Position numbers and translations under genes: made by a program. Below the pieces are notes generated by a model. It saw nothing but the letters and a program-made list of their open reading frames with translations. It ran no database searches and was not told the origin of the DNA. Shown piece by piece: positions 27,435 through 36,117 of a stretch of DNA of 64,000 nt; the first letter of the stretch is position 1; every line of letters starts with the position of its first letter. The stretch covers positions 431,013 to 495,012 of the forward strand of contig NZ_JAJTWU010000004.1 in NCBI RefSeq assembly GCF_021353265.1, read 5' to 3'. Source of the DNA: Pelomonas cellulosilytica (GTDB lineage: Bacteria; Pseudomonadota; Gammaproteobacteria; Burkholderiales; Burkholderiaceae_C).

Positions 27435-27836
27435 TTGCCGTTGGACTGCCTCGGCAGCGACCTCCAGCAGATCGCGCTGCGTGGCGCCTCCTGGGGGCAG
27501 CAGCGGCAGCAGGAGCAGCGCATGGCCGACGCCACCCGCCAGCTGATCGGGAGCCGACCCGACGACCGGTCGTTAACCGGTCAAGACTTAGGCAAGCTCT
27601 TCCCGCTCGCCTCGGCGGCGATGAACGGGTACGCGTCGATGGTGGAGGCGCTACTGGAGTCCATCGCCGTGCGGCAGCAGGTCAACGCCAAAAGCCTTGG
27701 CAAGGCAGCACCGCTGACCCTGGCCAGGCTGACGCCACCTCTTTGGGCCTGCGGCCCCGCGCGGCTGATATCGGTCAGCTGGCAACAGACCTGGACGGCG
27801 TCCCGCCGGCCGTCAGGCGCCCTGCCCCGCATGTAG
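27435..27836 (+). pseudogene. Degraded paralogue of the adjacent ankyrin-like gene
   Basis: An open frame here contains ATRQLIGSRPDDRSLTG, KLFPLASAAMNGYASMVEAL and QQVNAKSLGKAAPLTLA. These line up in order with EEIAAFIARAPGDLSLTAKD, RTPLIAAASDGYPQVVRAL and RINEPDDDGTTAW...LPLTLVAC of the protein encoded at 28174. Similarity stops after the APLTLA segment, and there is no signal peptide. It looks like a truncated, decayed duplicate. The 142 bp before it after tgpA contains nothing else recognisable. Confidence 0.5.
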
Positions 27837-28173
27837 CGAGGCTGGTCAGTGCGGCGCTGGACGCCTGGGGCACCAACCGCGGGTGTCGAACGATGATCGA
27901 GCCCGAAATTGACCACGGCTGACCACGAGCGGCACCGCGTCGTACGAGCCACGATATTGAATCGCGCCGGCTTGCCGGTTGCCGTGACGGTCCACAGCAT
28001 GTCAGGCGACATGCCTTCTTCCGCCGACCGCTCGCTCGCCTGGGCGGTCAGCCGGGCGATTGCCAAACTGGAATGTCGCGGGAAACTGCGGGCGGGACCA
28101 GATTTCCCGTCTCGAGTGACGCCCGCTTGACGTCCTCCCTTCTGCGGCGTTTTCCTTTCAAGGTCAGTGAACG
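27837..28173. other. Gene-free gap, nothing recognised
   Basis: A short ORF at 27909-28130 has no recognisable product. The gap probably contains decayed sequence of the duplicated ankyrin-like gene plus the promoter of the intact copy at 28174, but I could not identify either clearly. Confidence 0.35.
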
Positions 28174-29238
28174 ATGAGACATCTGTGCAAATGGCTGACA
28201 TGCATCGTGGTTCTGGTGGCCCCCGCCTGGGGCACGGCCAGTACACCCCGGATGCCGCGGGAAGTGATCGACCGACTGGGCCTGCAGATCCGGGAAAACT
28301 TGGAAGATGCGAAAGCGCAGCAGACGCCTGAGGACCTGGAGCGCGCCGCCGCCGAGGAGATTGCAGCTTTCATCGCCCGCGCACCCGGCGATCTGTCCCT
28401 GACGGCCAAGGACGAGGACGAGCGCACGCCACTGATTGCCGCCGCCAGCGACGGCTATCCGCAGGTGGTACGTGCGCTGCTGGCCGACCCAAGCGTCCGG
28501 CTCCGCATCAACGAGCCGGACGACGACGGCACGACCGCCTGGATGCGCGCCAACTTCGCGCTGCCGCTGACCCTGGTCGCCTGTCAGCCAGGCACCCTCA
28601 CGCTGGAGCGCTCGGCGCTGTTGGCGCCCTACGTGCGGCGCATGGGTCAGCTGCTCAAGACGCAGGGCGCGGCCATCAACGACGTCATCCAGCAGCTGGA
28701 AGCCGCAGGGGCCGACCCCGACATGGACGCCGCCAAGCGCGCCTGGCTCCGGCAATGCCCGAACGCCACGCCCGCGCTGCAACAGGCGCTGGCCGACGGC
28801 CCGCTGGTGCAGACGTTGGTCAAGGAGGCCGTCACCCGCCAGCGCGAATTCAACATAACCGCCGCTGAGGCCCCTAGAAAACTGCCCGTCCGCCCGCCAC
28901 CGGGCATGCACTTCATCGACGTCGAGGCGAAACAGGGGCGCGGCAAGGTGGTGCCCGAGTGGACGTTCAACGACGCGCGCTGCGAGCGCATGGGCAAGCC
29001 GGAGCCGCCCAGGGCGGTCAACTGGCGCGGCTGGATCACCTTCAAGATGATCGCCAGGACGCGCGCCGCGGTCGTCGAGGTGGCGGATTTCGAGGTCATC
29101 GGCTCCGCGCCCGAGGCCGTCGTCGACTTCTTCCGCAACGCCCTCGTGCGCGCGCTGGTGGACTACCGGTGCGCGGGCGAGCACCTGTTCAAGCAGGTGA
29201 TCACGGTCCAAGTGAGCGCACGTATGCTGGGCCTGTGA
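28174..29238 (+). CDS. Exported ankyrin-like repeat protein
   Basis: 354 aa with a signal peptide (MRHLCKWLTCIVVLVAPAWG). Around residues 70-125 there is one clear ankyrin-like unit (DERTPLIAAASDGYPQVVRA and LL), followed by NEPDDDGTTAW and a second, weaker unit. The C-terminal about 110 residues (from GMHFIDVEAKQGRGK) form an uncharacterised domain, possibly of TonB-C-like alpha/beta character. It overlaps the lytic transglycosylase gene by 4 nt (GTGA), so both are likely periplasmic and co-expressed. Function is unknown. Confidence 0.7.
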   Translation: MRHLCKWLTCIVVLVAPAWGTASTPRMPREVIDRLGLQIRENLEDAKAQQTPEDLERAAAEEIAAFIARAPGDLSLTAKDEDERTPLIAAASDGYPQVVRALLADPSVRLRINEPDDDGTTAWMRANFALPLTLVACQPGTLTLERSALLAPYVRRMGQLLKTQGAAINDVIQQLEAAGADPDMDAAKRAWLRQCPNATPALQQALADGPLVQTLVKEAVTRQREFNITAAEAPRKLPVRPPPGMHFIDVEAKQGRGKVVPEWTFNDARCERMGKPEPPRAVNWRGWITFKMIARTRAAVVEVADFEVIGSAPEAVVDFFRNALVRALVDYRCAGEHLFKQVITVQVSARMLGL

Positions 29239-30365
29239 AGCACCCTCGCAAACCCCCGATCGCCGCGCTGGCCCTGCTCTGCGCAATGACCGCCCACGCC
29301 AAGCCCCGTACCGCCCGCCACGAGCCGCCGCCCAAGCCGCTGGGCACGCGGCCGGCGCTCGTCGCCTTTGCCAATGAGCTGGCCACGGCCGAGGGCTGGG
29401 ACGCGGCCACACTGCGAAGGCAGCTTGCCGCGGCCAGCGACCTGCCCAAGGTGAAGCAACTCATCCTGCCGGCATCGACACCGTCGGCCAAGAACTGGGC
29501 AGCTTACCGAGATCGATTCATCGAGCCCAAGCGCATCGACGCGGGCGCCACCTTCTGGGACGAGCATGCCGAGGCGCTGGCCCGCGCCGAGGCGCAGTAC
29601 GGCGTGCCGGCCGAGGTCATCGTCGGCATCATCGGCGTGGAGACCTTCTACGGGCGCATTACCGGCGGCTTCAAGGTGCTGGATGCGCTGGCCACGCTGG
29701 CCTTCGACTTCCCGGCCGCCCACCCGCGCGCCGCCGAGCGGCAGGCCTTCTTCCGCAGCGAGCTGGCCGAGTTCCTGCGGCTCACGCGCGAGCAGGGCCT
29801 GGCGGCCGAGGACGTGCGCGGCAGCTATGCCGGCGCGCTGGGCTGGCCGCAGTTCATGCCGGGCAGTTGGCGTCAGCACGCGGTGGACTTCGACGGCGAC
29901 GGCCACATCAACCTGATGGCCAGCCCGGTGGACGCCATCGGCAGCGTGGCCCACTACCTGGCCGCACACGGCTGGAAGCCGGGCCAGCCGACGCACTTCG
30001 ACGGCGTCACACTGACCGACGACGCGGCCCAACGCGCGCGGCTGCTGGCGCCCGACATCAAGCCCACGTTCAGCGCCGCCGAGCTGGCCGAAGCTGGCGC
30101 CACGCTGCCCGAGGCGGCGCGCGGCCACGCCGGCCCACTGGCCGTCATCCAGCTACAGAACGGCGGCGCCGCCCCGACGGTGCTTCTGGGCACCGAAAAC
30201 TTCTGGGTGGTCACGCGCTACAACTGGTCGGCCTACTACGCGCTGGCAGTCATCGAGCTGGGCCGGGCAGTGAAGACGCGCTACCAGGTCTCTTCCGCAG
30301 GCAGCCGCACCGGGCCGGACGGTTTTTCCGGCGCTACGGGCAGCGCGGCGCCGCAGGTCCAGTAG
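29235..30365 (+). CDS. mltB: Lytic murein transglycosylase B-type
   Basis: 376 aa with a GTG start at 29235 inside the previous stop. The signal peptide ends near AMTAHA. It cleaves peptidoglycan between MurNAc and GlcNAc, forming 1,6-anhydroMurNAc. The MltB core is intact: the catalytic Glu in IIGVETFYGRITGG near residue 136, YAGALGWPQFMPGSW near 200, and the Ca-binding-like DFDGDGHINL near 220, followed by SPVDAIGSVAHYL. ENFWVVTRYNWSAYYALAV near 330 is the family C-terminal motif. No lipobox was seen, so it is probably soluble in the periplasm. Confidence 0.93.
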   Translation: MKHPRKPPIAALALLCAMTAHAKPRTARHEPPPKPLGTRPALVAFANELATAEGWDAATLRRQLAAASDLPKVKQLILPASTPSAKNWAAYRDRFIEPKRIDAGATFWDEHAEALARAEAQYGVPAEVIVGIIGVETFYGRITGGFKVLDALATLAFDFPAAHPRAAERQAFFRSELAEFLRLTREQGLAAEDVRGSYAGALGWPQFMPGSWRQHAVDFDGDGHINLMASPVDAIGSVAHYLAAHGWKPGQPTHFDGVTLTDDAAQRARLLAPDIKPTFSAAELAEAGATLPEAARGHAGPLAVIQLQNGGAAPTVLLGTENFWVVTRYNWSAYYALAVIELGRAVKTRYQVSSAGSRTGPDGFSGATGSAAPQVQ

Positions 30366-30684
30366 CAGCACGCCAGCGCGCGCTTGCAGCTCGGCATCGT
30401 GCCGTCGCTGCCCGACCGCCAGTCCCGGCATGACGGCCTGGCAACGAGCGCGTCACTAGCGGCCTGGTCGCTTGCCATTACCGGCGATGACCAAGCCGGC
30501 TGTCGGAGCCGGCCTGCACGAGACCCGCCAGCGGTTGGACGGCAGCCAGAAGCTGGGCCGCGTCGAAGCGCTCCCCGTCGCGCAGCAAGGACTGCAATCG
30601 CCGACCTGTCGGCGCGGTTCAATGCCATCCTGCGCGGCTGGTACGTAAGCGTGCTGGGAAGTCAGGTTGACGTCGGACAGCGGT
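30366..30684. other. 319-bp gap, no gene recognised
   Basis: Overlapping short frames on both strands have no recognisable product. The stretch lies between the intact mltB gene and an accessory-type gene followed by IS remnants, so it may be decayed mobile DNA; no family could be named. Confidence 0.35.
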
Positions 30685-31149
30685 TTAGGCGGCCCGCCAG
30701 TTGAGAACAGCCTCGGCCAGGTCGTCCTCCCAACACTCCTGCCTGACGACCTCCGCATGCTCTGTGGATAGGTACTCAAGAAACGATGCGACGACGGTGC
30801 GCTGCTTGGCACTGAGCAGCGAAAACTCGAAGCCGACTGGACCCGCTGAGAACCGATTGATGAACCGCATCATGAATAGATCACCAATGCTGTCTGTGGC
30901 GTCAGATGCGGCGATCTCCATCAGCCGTGGGAGCAGATAGGCCATTGCAGAAGGGGTTAGATAGCACAGGGGGCCCCACGCAACTGTCCCAAAGTCTGCA
31001 GCGACGAGTTCCTCGCGCGCCTTGCCACCGAGCATTTGCTCGTATTCATCGCGCTCGGGCTCATAGAGGTCGGCTTGAACGTAGGCCGATGGCTTTGCGA
31101 AGCATGCGAATGCCCCTGCTGCCTCTGCAAAATCAAAGTTCGACTTCAT
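30685..31149 (-). CDS. DUF6714-like protein
   Basis: 154 aa with no signal peptide. The central part, AADFGTVAWGPLCYLTPSAM then YLLPRLMEIA, and the C-terminal LLSAKQRTVVASFLEYL with ECWEDDLAEAVLNW resemble DUF6714 proteins. Those are small cytoplasmic proteins often found near accessory or immunity genes. The N-terminal cysteine motif seen in some members is absent. It stands alone between mltB and transposase remnants and was probably acquired horizontally. The family assignment is moderately certain and the function is unknown. Confidence 0.55.
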   Translation of the reverse strand: MKSNFDFAEAAGAFACFAKPSAYVQADLYEPERDEYEQMLGGKAREELVAADFGTVAWGPLCYLTPSAMAYLLPRLMEIAASDATDSIGDLFMMRFINRFSAGPVGFEFSLLSAKQRTVVASFLEYLSTEHAEVVRQECWEDDLAEAVLNWRAA

Positions 31150-31240
31150 GATGCCGGACGTGTACTAGGGAGACCGTTTCTGGCGGAACCGTGGCGTTCG
31201 CGACCGGTCTTCCGGGCGACCGCTCAGAGACGGAGTGGGA

Positions 31241-31375
31241 CTATTTTGAGCCTGGCGCCCCCCAACGATAGGGCCGCAGTTCAGCAAGGTCGCGTGCGCG
31301 TTGAGTCGGAAGACGCGTCAGGACGTCGCGAAGGTACCCGTAGGGGTCGTGGCCATTTAGGGCTACGCTGAACAA
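31241..31375 (-). pseudogene. IS66-family transposase C-terminal fragment
   Basis: The last 44 codons of this frame read LFSVALNGHDPYGYLRDVLT, then LPTQRARDLAELRPYRW. This is the conserved C-terminal end of IS66 TnpC (NGxDPxxYLxDVLxRxxxxxxxxxxELLPxxW). Nothing of the catalytic domain remains upstream, where sequence changes to other material by 31376. It is a dead fragment. Confidence 0.75.
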
Positions 31376-31505
31376 GCCGTTGATTTCGAGGCTGCGTCGT
31401 GCAGACGTGCTACCCGGTCGAATTGACGCCGTTTTGCCCTGCCCAAGCCGAGTTTTTCGGCCTTTTTGAGGCAGCAGCCGTGCTGCGCGCCCACTGCGGA
31501 CGCAC

Positions 31506-31787
31506 TCATGCCACCAGGCGCTTGCGCGCCAGGTAGATGTTGGCCAAGCCCAGCACCACGAACGCTCGCGTCGCGTTCTTCGCCAAGCCCTTGTAGCGAA
31601 CTTTGCTGAAGCCGAACTGGCGCTTGACCACGGCGAACACGTGCTCCACCCGCGAACGCGTCTTGGATTTGATGCGGTTGACGATGCGCTCCAAGTCGGC
31701 CACATGCTCCGTGCCTCGGACCCTCTGATTCGTTCTGTCTTTGGCCTTCGGCGCCTTGGCGGCGATCAACTCCTGCTGGGAGGCGCC
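31506..31787 (-). pseudogene. IS5-family transposase C-terminal fragment
   Basis: About 93 codons read QELIAAKAPKAKDRTNQRV, then SKTRSRVEHVFAVVKRQFGF, SKVRYKGLAKNATRAF and LANIYLARKRL. This is the C-terminal third of an IS5-type DDE transposase, including the catalytic-Glu region RVEHVF. The N-terminal two thirds are missing: the frame continues upstream to 31997 but with unrelated sequence. The gap 31376-31505 holds what looks like an IS end. The following 31788-32009 has no recognised gene apart from the RidA promoter region. Confidence 0.72.
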
Positions 31788-32009
31788 ATGGCGCAAGGCG
31801 ATTCGCTTCGCCGCCGCGCGTAGCGACTGTTCGACGTCAGGCGGCCAGATGCCGACGATTTCCGCTCCTGCCAATAGCAGACCGAGAGTTCGGAGGAAAG
31901 CGAGCCGATGGCCGTTTAGCCGCTTGCTCCGCCACCCGCCCTGCCCTTGTCGTTGGATGTCGGGGTGTAGCATGCCGCCGTTTTTTCCCTGCGCCACAGC
32001 GCTTCCTCC

Positions 32010-32477
32010 ATGAGCTCCTCCGCCATCCAGGCCAAGCTGGCCGAACTGGGCATTACCCTGCCCCCCGTGGCCGTGCCGGCCGCCGCCTACGTGCCTTTCG
32101 TGCGCACCGGCAACCTCGTCTTCCTATCCGGCCATATCGCCAAGAAGGATGGCAAGCCCTGGGTGGGTCAGCTCGGCAAGGACGTGGACACCGCCACGGG
32201 CCAGCAGGCCGCACGAGCCGTCGCCATCGACCTGCTCGGCACGCTGCAGGCGGCAGTGGGCGACTTGGGCAAAGTGGTGCGCATCGTCAAGGTGATGAGC
32301 CTTGTCAACAGCACGTCCGATTTCACCGAACAGCATCTTGTGACGAACGGCTGCTCTGAGTTGTTGGCCACCGTGCTTGGCGAAGCCGGCAAGCATGCGC
32401 GCAGCGCATTCGGCGTGGCTCAGATCCCGATGGGCGCCTGTGTCGAGATCGAACTGATCGCGGAAGTCCAGGCCTGA
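32010..32477 (+). CDS. RidA (YjgF/YER057c/UK114) family protein
   Basis: 155 aa of the longer RidA subgroup. LVFLSGHIAKKDGKPWVGQL near 34 and AARAVAIDLLGTLQAAVGDL near 70 fit the family, as does FGVAQIPMGACVEIELIAEV at the end. In this subgroup the archetypal deaminase Arg is not clearly placed (the C-terminal segment reads QIPMGA), so imine hydrolysis is possible but not certain. Its stop shares one base with the dsbB start (TGATG), so the two are coupled. Confidence 0.85.
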   Translation: MSSSAIQAKLAELGITLPPVAVPAAAYVPFVRTGNLVFLSGHIAKKDGKPWVGQLGKDVDTATGQQAARAVAIDLLGTLQAAVGDLGKVVRIVKVMSLVNSTSDFTEQHLVTNGCSELLATVLGEAGKHARSAFGVAQIPMGACVEIELIAEVQA

Positions 32478-32971
32478 TGTTCTTCGTGCCCCCTTCCAAG
32501 CTGCCGGGGCGCGCGCTGGCCGGCATGGCCATCGCATGCTTTGCCGCCGTGGGTGCCGCGCTCGTGGCCCAGCATCAGTTCGGCGTGAAGCCCTGCCCTT
32601 GGTGTGTACTGCAGCGTGCGGTCTTCCTGCTCATCGGCGCGCTGACGCTGGTGGGCTGGGTGGTTCAGCGCCAGCGCTCCCTGCGCCAGGGGGTTGTCGT
32701 GCTGGTGCTGGTGCTGTGCGCTGCGGGCCTCACGGCGGCCGTTTTCCAGCATGAAGTGGCCGCGCAGACGGCCAGCTGCGCGATGGGCCTGGCGGACAAG
32801 ATCGTCACCGCGCTGGGTCTCGAGGATCTGTGGCCCTCGGTCTTCATGATCACGGCCAACTGCTCGGAGGCCGCCGCCTATACGCTGCTGGGCCTGCCCT
32901 ACGAGGTGTGGAGCGGGCTGTTGTTCGCCGCTCTCGGGGCGCTGGGCTTGGTTGTGCTCACGAAGCGCTGA
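32477..32971 (+). CDS. dsbB: Disulfide bond formation protein B
   Basis: 164 aa with four membrane helices. The first periplasmic loop carries VKPCPWCVLQR (CXXC, near residue 39). The second loop carries the second Cys pair, one in TASCAMG and one in TANCSEAA. This is the arrangement used to reoxidise DsbA with electrons passed to quinone. The 3' end overlaps the convergent MocR gene by 14 bp. Confidence 0.93.
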   Translation: MFFVPPSKLPGRALAGMAIACFAAVGAALVAQHQFGVKPCPWCVLQRAVFLLIGALTLVGWVVQRQRSLRQGVVVLVLVLCAAGLTAAVFQHEVAAQTASCAMGLADKIVTALGLEDLWPSVFMITANCSEAAAYTLLGLPYEVWSGLLFAALGALGLVVLTKR

Positions 32972-34346
32972 AGCCCGGCAGGCGCTGCAGCGCATCCTCC
33001 ACTGCCTGCAGCGCGCGGCCGCAGTCGTCGCGGGTGAGGCCACCGCCCAGGCACAGCCGCAGACCGTCGGGCGGCTGGCGGTCTGTTGAGAACGCCGTCG
33101 AAGCCACCGCCAGCACGCCGATAGCGCGCAGCTCCGCTGCCATCGCCACCGACCGTGGCGCGCCCCCCTCCTCCACCAGAGGTAGCCAGGCGTGGAAGCC
33201 CTGGCGGTGCGTGCGCAGCCCATGGCGGCCCAGGCGCTCGGCCATCAGTGCGCTGCGCCACTGGCATTCGGCCCGCACGGCCGATAGCACTGCGTCCGCC
33301 TCACCTTGCTCCAGCCACGTCGCGACAACGGAGTTGATGAAGGGCGAGGCCATCACGGTCGTCGCCCGCAGCGCGCCGGCCAACCGCTGGTGGGCTGCCG
33401 CCGTGGGCGCCTGAACGTAGGCAATGCGCAAGCCGGCGCCCAGCCACTTCGACAGGCCGCTCACGTAGTAGACGAGGCCTGGCGCATAGTCCGCCAGCGG
33501 CGGAGGCACGGCGGCCGGCAACATGCCGTAAGCGTCGTCCTCGATGACGGGCACGCTGTAGCGCAACGCCACGTCGGCGATCTGCTCGCGCCGGCGCAGC
33601 GACAGTGTGGCCGTCATCGGGTTGTGCAGGTTGGGGCACAGGTACAGCGCGCCGATTGCCGCGCTCTTGCAAGCGGCCTCAAACTCGTCGGGTCGCAGGC
33701 CTTCCTCGTCCATCGCCAGGGGATGCAATGGCGTGCCAAGCTGCGCCGCGATGGCCTTGATGCCCGGGTAGGCCATGCTCTCGACGCACAGGCTCTGGCC
33801 GGGCTTGACGAGCATGGACACCAGCCCCAGCAGCGCGGCATGGATGCCTGGCGCCACCAGCACACGGTCAGCGTCCGCCTTGGCCAGCCATTGGCGCAGC
33901 CAGCGAGCGGCCAGGTCGCGGTCGCGCGGGGTGCCGCCGAAGTCCTGGTAGCGCATCAGGTCATGGAGCGGCGTGTTGACGATCGCGGCAGCGGCCTGCT
34001 CCTGCAGCCGCTGCATGGCCGGGTGCTCTTCGATCTCCGGCGGCAGGTTCATCGTCATCTCGGCACCGGTGCCGGCCCGCAGAGGCAGGCCGATGAACGA
34101 ACCGCGCACATAGCTGCCTAGCCCCGGGCGTGATGCCACCAGCCCGCGGTCGCGTGCCTCAGCAAAGCCGCGCACCACGGTCGTGTAGTTCAGGTCCAGC
34201 ACCTTGGCCAAGTCGCGCAGCGGCGGCAGACGGTCGCGCGGCGCGAGGCGACCATGCTGCAGGTCTTCGGCAATCAGCTCCGGGATGACCTGGTAGGCCG
34301 GCAGGGCGCTGCCTTTGATGCGCGAGATCCAGTGCGTAAACGGCAT
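32958..34346 (-). CDS. MocR-type PLP-dependent GntR regulator
   Basis: 462 aa, starting at ATG 34346 (the upstream extension is low-complexity and unlike the family). An N-terminal GntR winged HTH (LAPRDRLPPLRDLAKVLDLN, YTTVVRGFAEARDRGLV) is fused to a fold-type I aminotransferase-like domain (about 90-460). That domain has CPNLHNPMTATLS, VIEDDAYGML and the PLP Lys in SGLSKWLGAGLRIAY. MocR proteins sense amino-compound ligands through PLP. It is divergent from the nitrilase cluster, with 290 bp between starts containing direct repeats, so it is the obvious candidate regulator. Confidence 0.88.
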   Translation of the reverse strand: MPFTHWISRIKGSALPAYQVIPELIAEDLQHGRLAPRDRLPPLRDLAKVLDLNYTTVVRGFAEARDRGLVASRPGLGSYVRGSFIGLPLRAGTGAEMTMNLPPEIEEHPAMQRLQEQAAAAIVNTPLHDLMRYQDFGGTPRDRDLAARWLRQWLAKADADRVLVAPGIHAALLGLVSMLVKPGQSLCVESMAYPGIKAIAAQLGTPLHPLAMDEEGLRPDEFEAACKSAAIGALYLCPNLHNPMTATLSLRRREQIADVALRYSVPVIEDDAYGMLPAAVPPPLADYAPGLVYYVSGLSKWLGAGLRIAYVQAPTAAAHQRLAGALRATTVMASPFINSVVATWLEQGEADAVLSAVRAECQWRSALMAERLGRHGLRTHRQGFHAWLPLVEEGGAPRSVAMAAELRAIGVLAVASTAFSTDRQPPDGLRLCLGGGLTRDDCGRALQAVEDALQRLPGFSAS

Positions 34347-34414
34347 GGCGGCAGTGTGCCGAAGAACACCTCCGCCGTGCGGCCTGACGCGGCGCTGAAG
34401 CGGTGCGGTGACTC

Positions 34415-34550
34415 CATTGATCGGGTGCATTGATTGCATTGGATGGTCGCCGCCGTGGTGCGCAGGCCGAATGGACGCGCTGACGATGCGTGGCGGGTCG
34501 TGCGACGACTCGAGGCCGCCGACGCCCCTTTGATCGGCCCTTGATCGGCC
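34415..34550. promoter_or_regulatory. Direct repeats between MocR gene and nitrilase cluster
   Basis: CATTGAT occurs at 34415-34421 and 34428-34434, with a variant CATTGGA at 34437-34443. TTGATCGG occurs within the first repeat and again as TTGATCGGCC at 34530-34539 and 34541-34550, exactly one helical turn apart. MocR regulators typically bind direct repeats in such divergent regions. Binding here is inference. Confidence 0.45.
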
Positions 34551-34565
34551 GGCCGCGCCGCCCGG

Positions 34566-34581
34566 TGGCACGTGCCTCGCA
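34566..34581 (+). promoter_or_regulatory. Sigma-54 (RpoN)-type promoter of the nitrilase cluster
   Basis: TGGCACG (34566-34572) is a perfect -24 element and TCGCA (34577-34581) a one-mismatch -12 element. The invariant GG and GC are separated by exactly 10 bp. It lies 55 bp upstream of the first cluster start codon. This would make transcription dependent on RpoN and an enhancer-binding protein such as NtrC. Confidence 0.65.
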
Positions 34582-34636
34582 ATGACAGCTGCGTCCGGCA
34601 AGCCGCCGGAAGCCCTAGCCCCTCGTGAGGAACGAC

Positions 34637-35119
34637 ATGCCGAAAGTGACCCATCCCGCCGCCCAGAAGGGCGATTTCCTGGTCGACTACGAAGAGAAGG
34701 TCTTCGAGGACGTCAAGGCCGATCCGGGCGAGAAGGCGCTCGTGACCTTCCACACCGTCGCGTTCGAAGGCTCCATCGGCTTCGTGAACCTGCTGCAGGC
34801 CACCCGCCTGCAGCGCAAGGGCTTCGAGACATCCATCCTGCTCTACGGCCCGGGCGTGACGCTGGGCGTGAAACGCGGCTTCCCCAAGCTGGGCGACGCT
34901 GCCTTCCCCGGCCACCAGAACTTCAACGAGCAGATCACCAAGTTCATCGCCGAGGGCGGCAAAGTCTACGCCTGCCGCTTCGCGCTGCAAGCGCTGTACG
35001 GCCACGGCGAAGGCGCACTGATCGAAGGCGTGCGGCCGATCAACCCGCTGGATGTGCTGGACATTGTGCTGCTGCACCGCAAGGCCGGCGCGTTCATCCT
35101 CGACACCTGGACCCTCTGA
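34637..35119 (+). CDS. Nit1C cluster protein, MSMEG_0572/Sll0783 family
   Basis: 160 aa from ATG 34637, with GAGGA 6 nt upstream (the GTG at 34625 is the alternative). It is cytoplasmic and alpha/beta, with [20 protein letters not shown] near residue 37, [18 protein letters not shown] near 65, and [18 protein letters not shown] near 108. It resembles DsrE-like folds in its LLYGPG pattern. This is the first gene of the conserved nitrilase cluster; the Synechocystis homologue Sll0783 is induced by nitrogen starvation. The biochemical role is unknown. A sigma-54-type promoter lies just upstream. Confidence 0.88.
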   Translation: MPKVTHPAAQKGDFLVDYEEKVFEDVKADPGEKALVTFHTVAFEGSIGFVNLLQATRLQRKGFETSILLYGPGVTLGVKRGFPKLGDAAFPGHQNFNEQITKFIAEGGKVYACRFALQALYGHGEGALIEGVRPINPLDVLDIVLLHRKAGAFILDTWTL

Positions 35120-35124
35120 CCGCC

Positions 35125-36117
35125 ATGGCTGCCCCCACGACGAGAAAGACGGTGCGCGCCGCCGCGGCGCAGATCGCGCCGGACCTTGAGTCCGACACCG
35201 GCACGCTGTCACGCGTGCTGGAGACCATCCGCGACGCGGCGCGTCAGGGCGTGGAGCTGATCGTCTTTCCGGAGACTTTTCTGCCCTACTACCCGTACTT
35301 CTCGTTCGTGCAGCCGCCCGTGCAGCAGGGCCCCGCGCACCTGCTGCTGATGGAGCGCGCGCCCACCGTGCCCGGCCCGACGACCGAGCAGGTGGCCGCA
35401 GCCGCCCGCGAGGCCGGCATGGTCGTCGTGCTGGGCATCAACGAACGCGACCACGGCAGCCTCTACAACACGCAGCTCATCTTCGATGCCGACGGCAGCT
35501 TGCTGCTGAAGCGCCGCAAGATCACGCCGACCTACCACGAGCGCATGGTCTGGGGCCAGGGTGATGGCGCCGGGCTGCGCACCGTGGCCACGCGCGTCGG
35601 CCGGGTGGGCGCGCTGGCCTGCTGGGAGCACTACAACCCGCTGGCTCGCTACGCGCTGATGACCGAGCACGAGGAGATCCACTGCGCGCAGTTCCCCGGC
35701 TCGCTCGTCGGGCCGATCTTTGCCGAGCAAATGGGAGTGACGATCCGCCACCACGCGCTGGAGTCCGGCTGTTTCGTCGTCAATGCGACCGGCTGGCTCC
35801 GCCCGGAGCAGATCAAGTCCATCACGACCGACGACAAGCTGCAGAGCGCCTTGCGCGGCGGCTGCCATGCGGCCATCGTGTCGCCCGAGGGCAAGTACCT
35901 GGCCGAGCCGCTGACCGAGGGTGAAGGCCTCGTCATCGCGGACCTGGACATGGCACTCATCGCCAAGCGCAAACGCATGATGGATTCGGTCGGCCACTAC
36001 GCCCGGCCGGAGCTGCTGAGCCTGGCGATCCGCCGCGACCCTGCCAGCACTACCCGGCCACTGAGCGCCGACACCGAAGCGCTGGCCGGGCCGGCGCTGG
36101 GAGCCGACCATGCTTGA
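35125..36117 (+). CDS. Nit6803-type nitrilase
   Basis: 330 aa, a carbon-nitrogen hydrolase converting nitriles to acids and ammonia. The Glu-Lys-Cys triad is intact: Glu50 in [13 protein letters not shown], Lys132 in [17 protein letters not shown], and Cys166 in [14 protein letters not shown]. The long [10 protein letters not shown] and WGQGDG segments match the Nit6803 subgroup, which takes aromatic and aliphatic nitriles in vitro. It is the second gene of the cluster, 5 bp after the MSMEG_0572-like gene, and overlaps the radical SAM gene by 8 nt. The physiological substrate is unproven; in Pseudomonas fluorescens the cluster is linked to cyanide assimilation. Confidence 0.93.
   Translation: MAAPTTRKTVRAAAAQIAPDLESDTGTLSRVLETIRDAARQGVELIVFPETFLPYYPYFSFVQPPVQQGPAHLLLMERAPTVPGPTTEQVAAAAREAGMVVVLGINERDHGSLYNTQLIFDADGSLLLKRRKITPTYHERMVWGQGDGAGLRTVATRVGRVGALACWEHYNPLARYALMTEHEEIHCAQFPGSLVGPIFAEQMGVTIRHHALESGCFVVNATGWLRPEQIKSITTDDKLQSALRGGCHAAIVSPEGKYLAEPLTEGEGLVIADLDMALIAKRKRMMDSVGHYARPELLSLAIRRDPASTTRPLSADTEALAGPALGADHA

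Noticed and set aside
30384-30704. Short open frames between mltB and the DUF6714-like gene
   Set aside because: No family, no ribosome binding site of note, and overlapping frames on both strands of similar length; treated as non-coding.
34347-34601. Extended N-terminus of the MocR regulator up to 34601
   Set aside because: It would cover the regulatory gap with Gly/His/Pro-rich sequence unlike the family, while ATG 34346 starts directly at the GntR domain.
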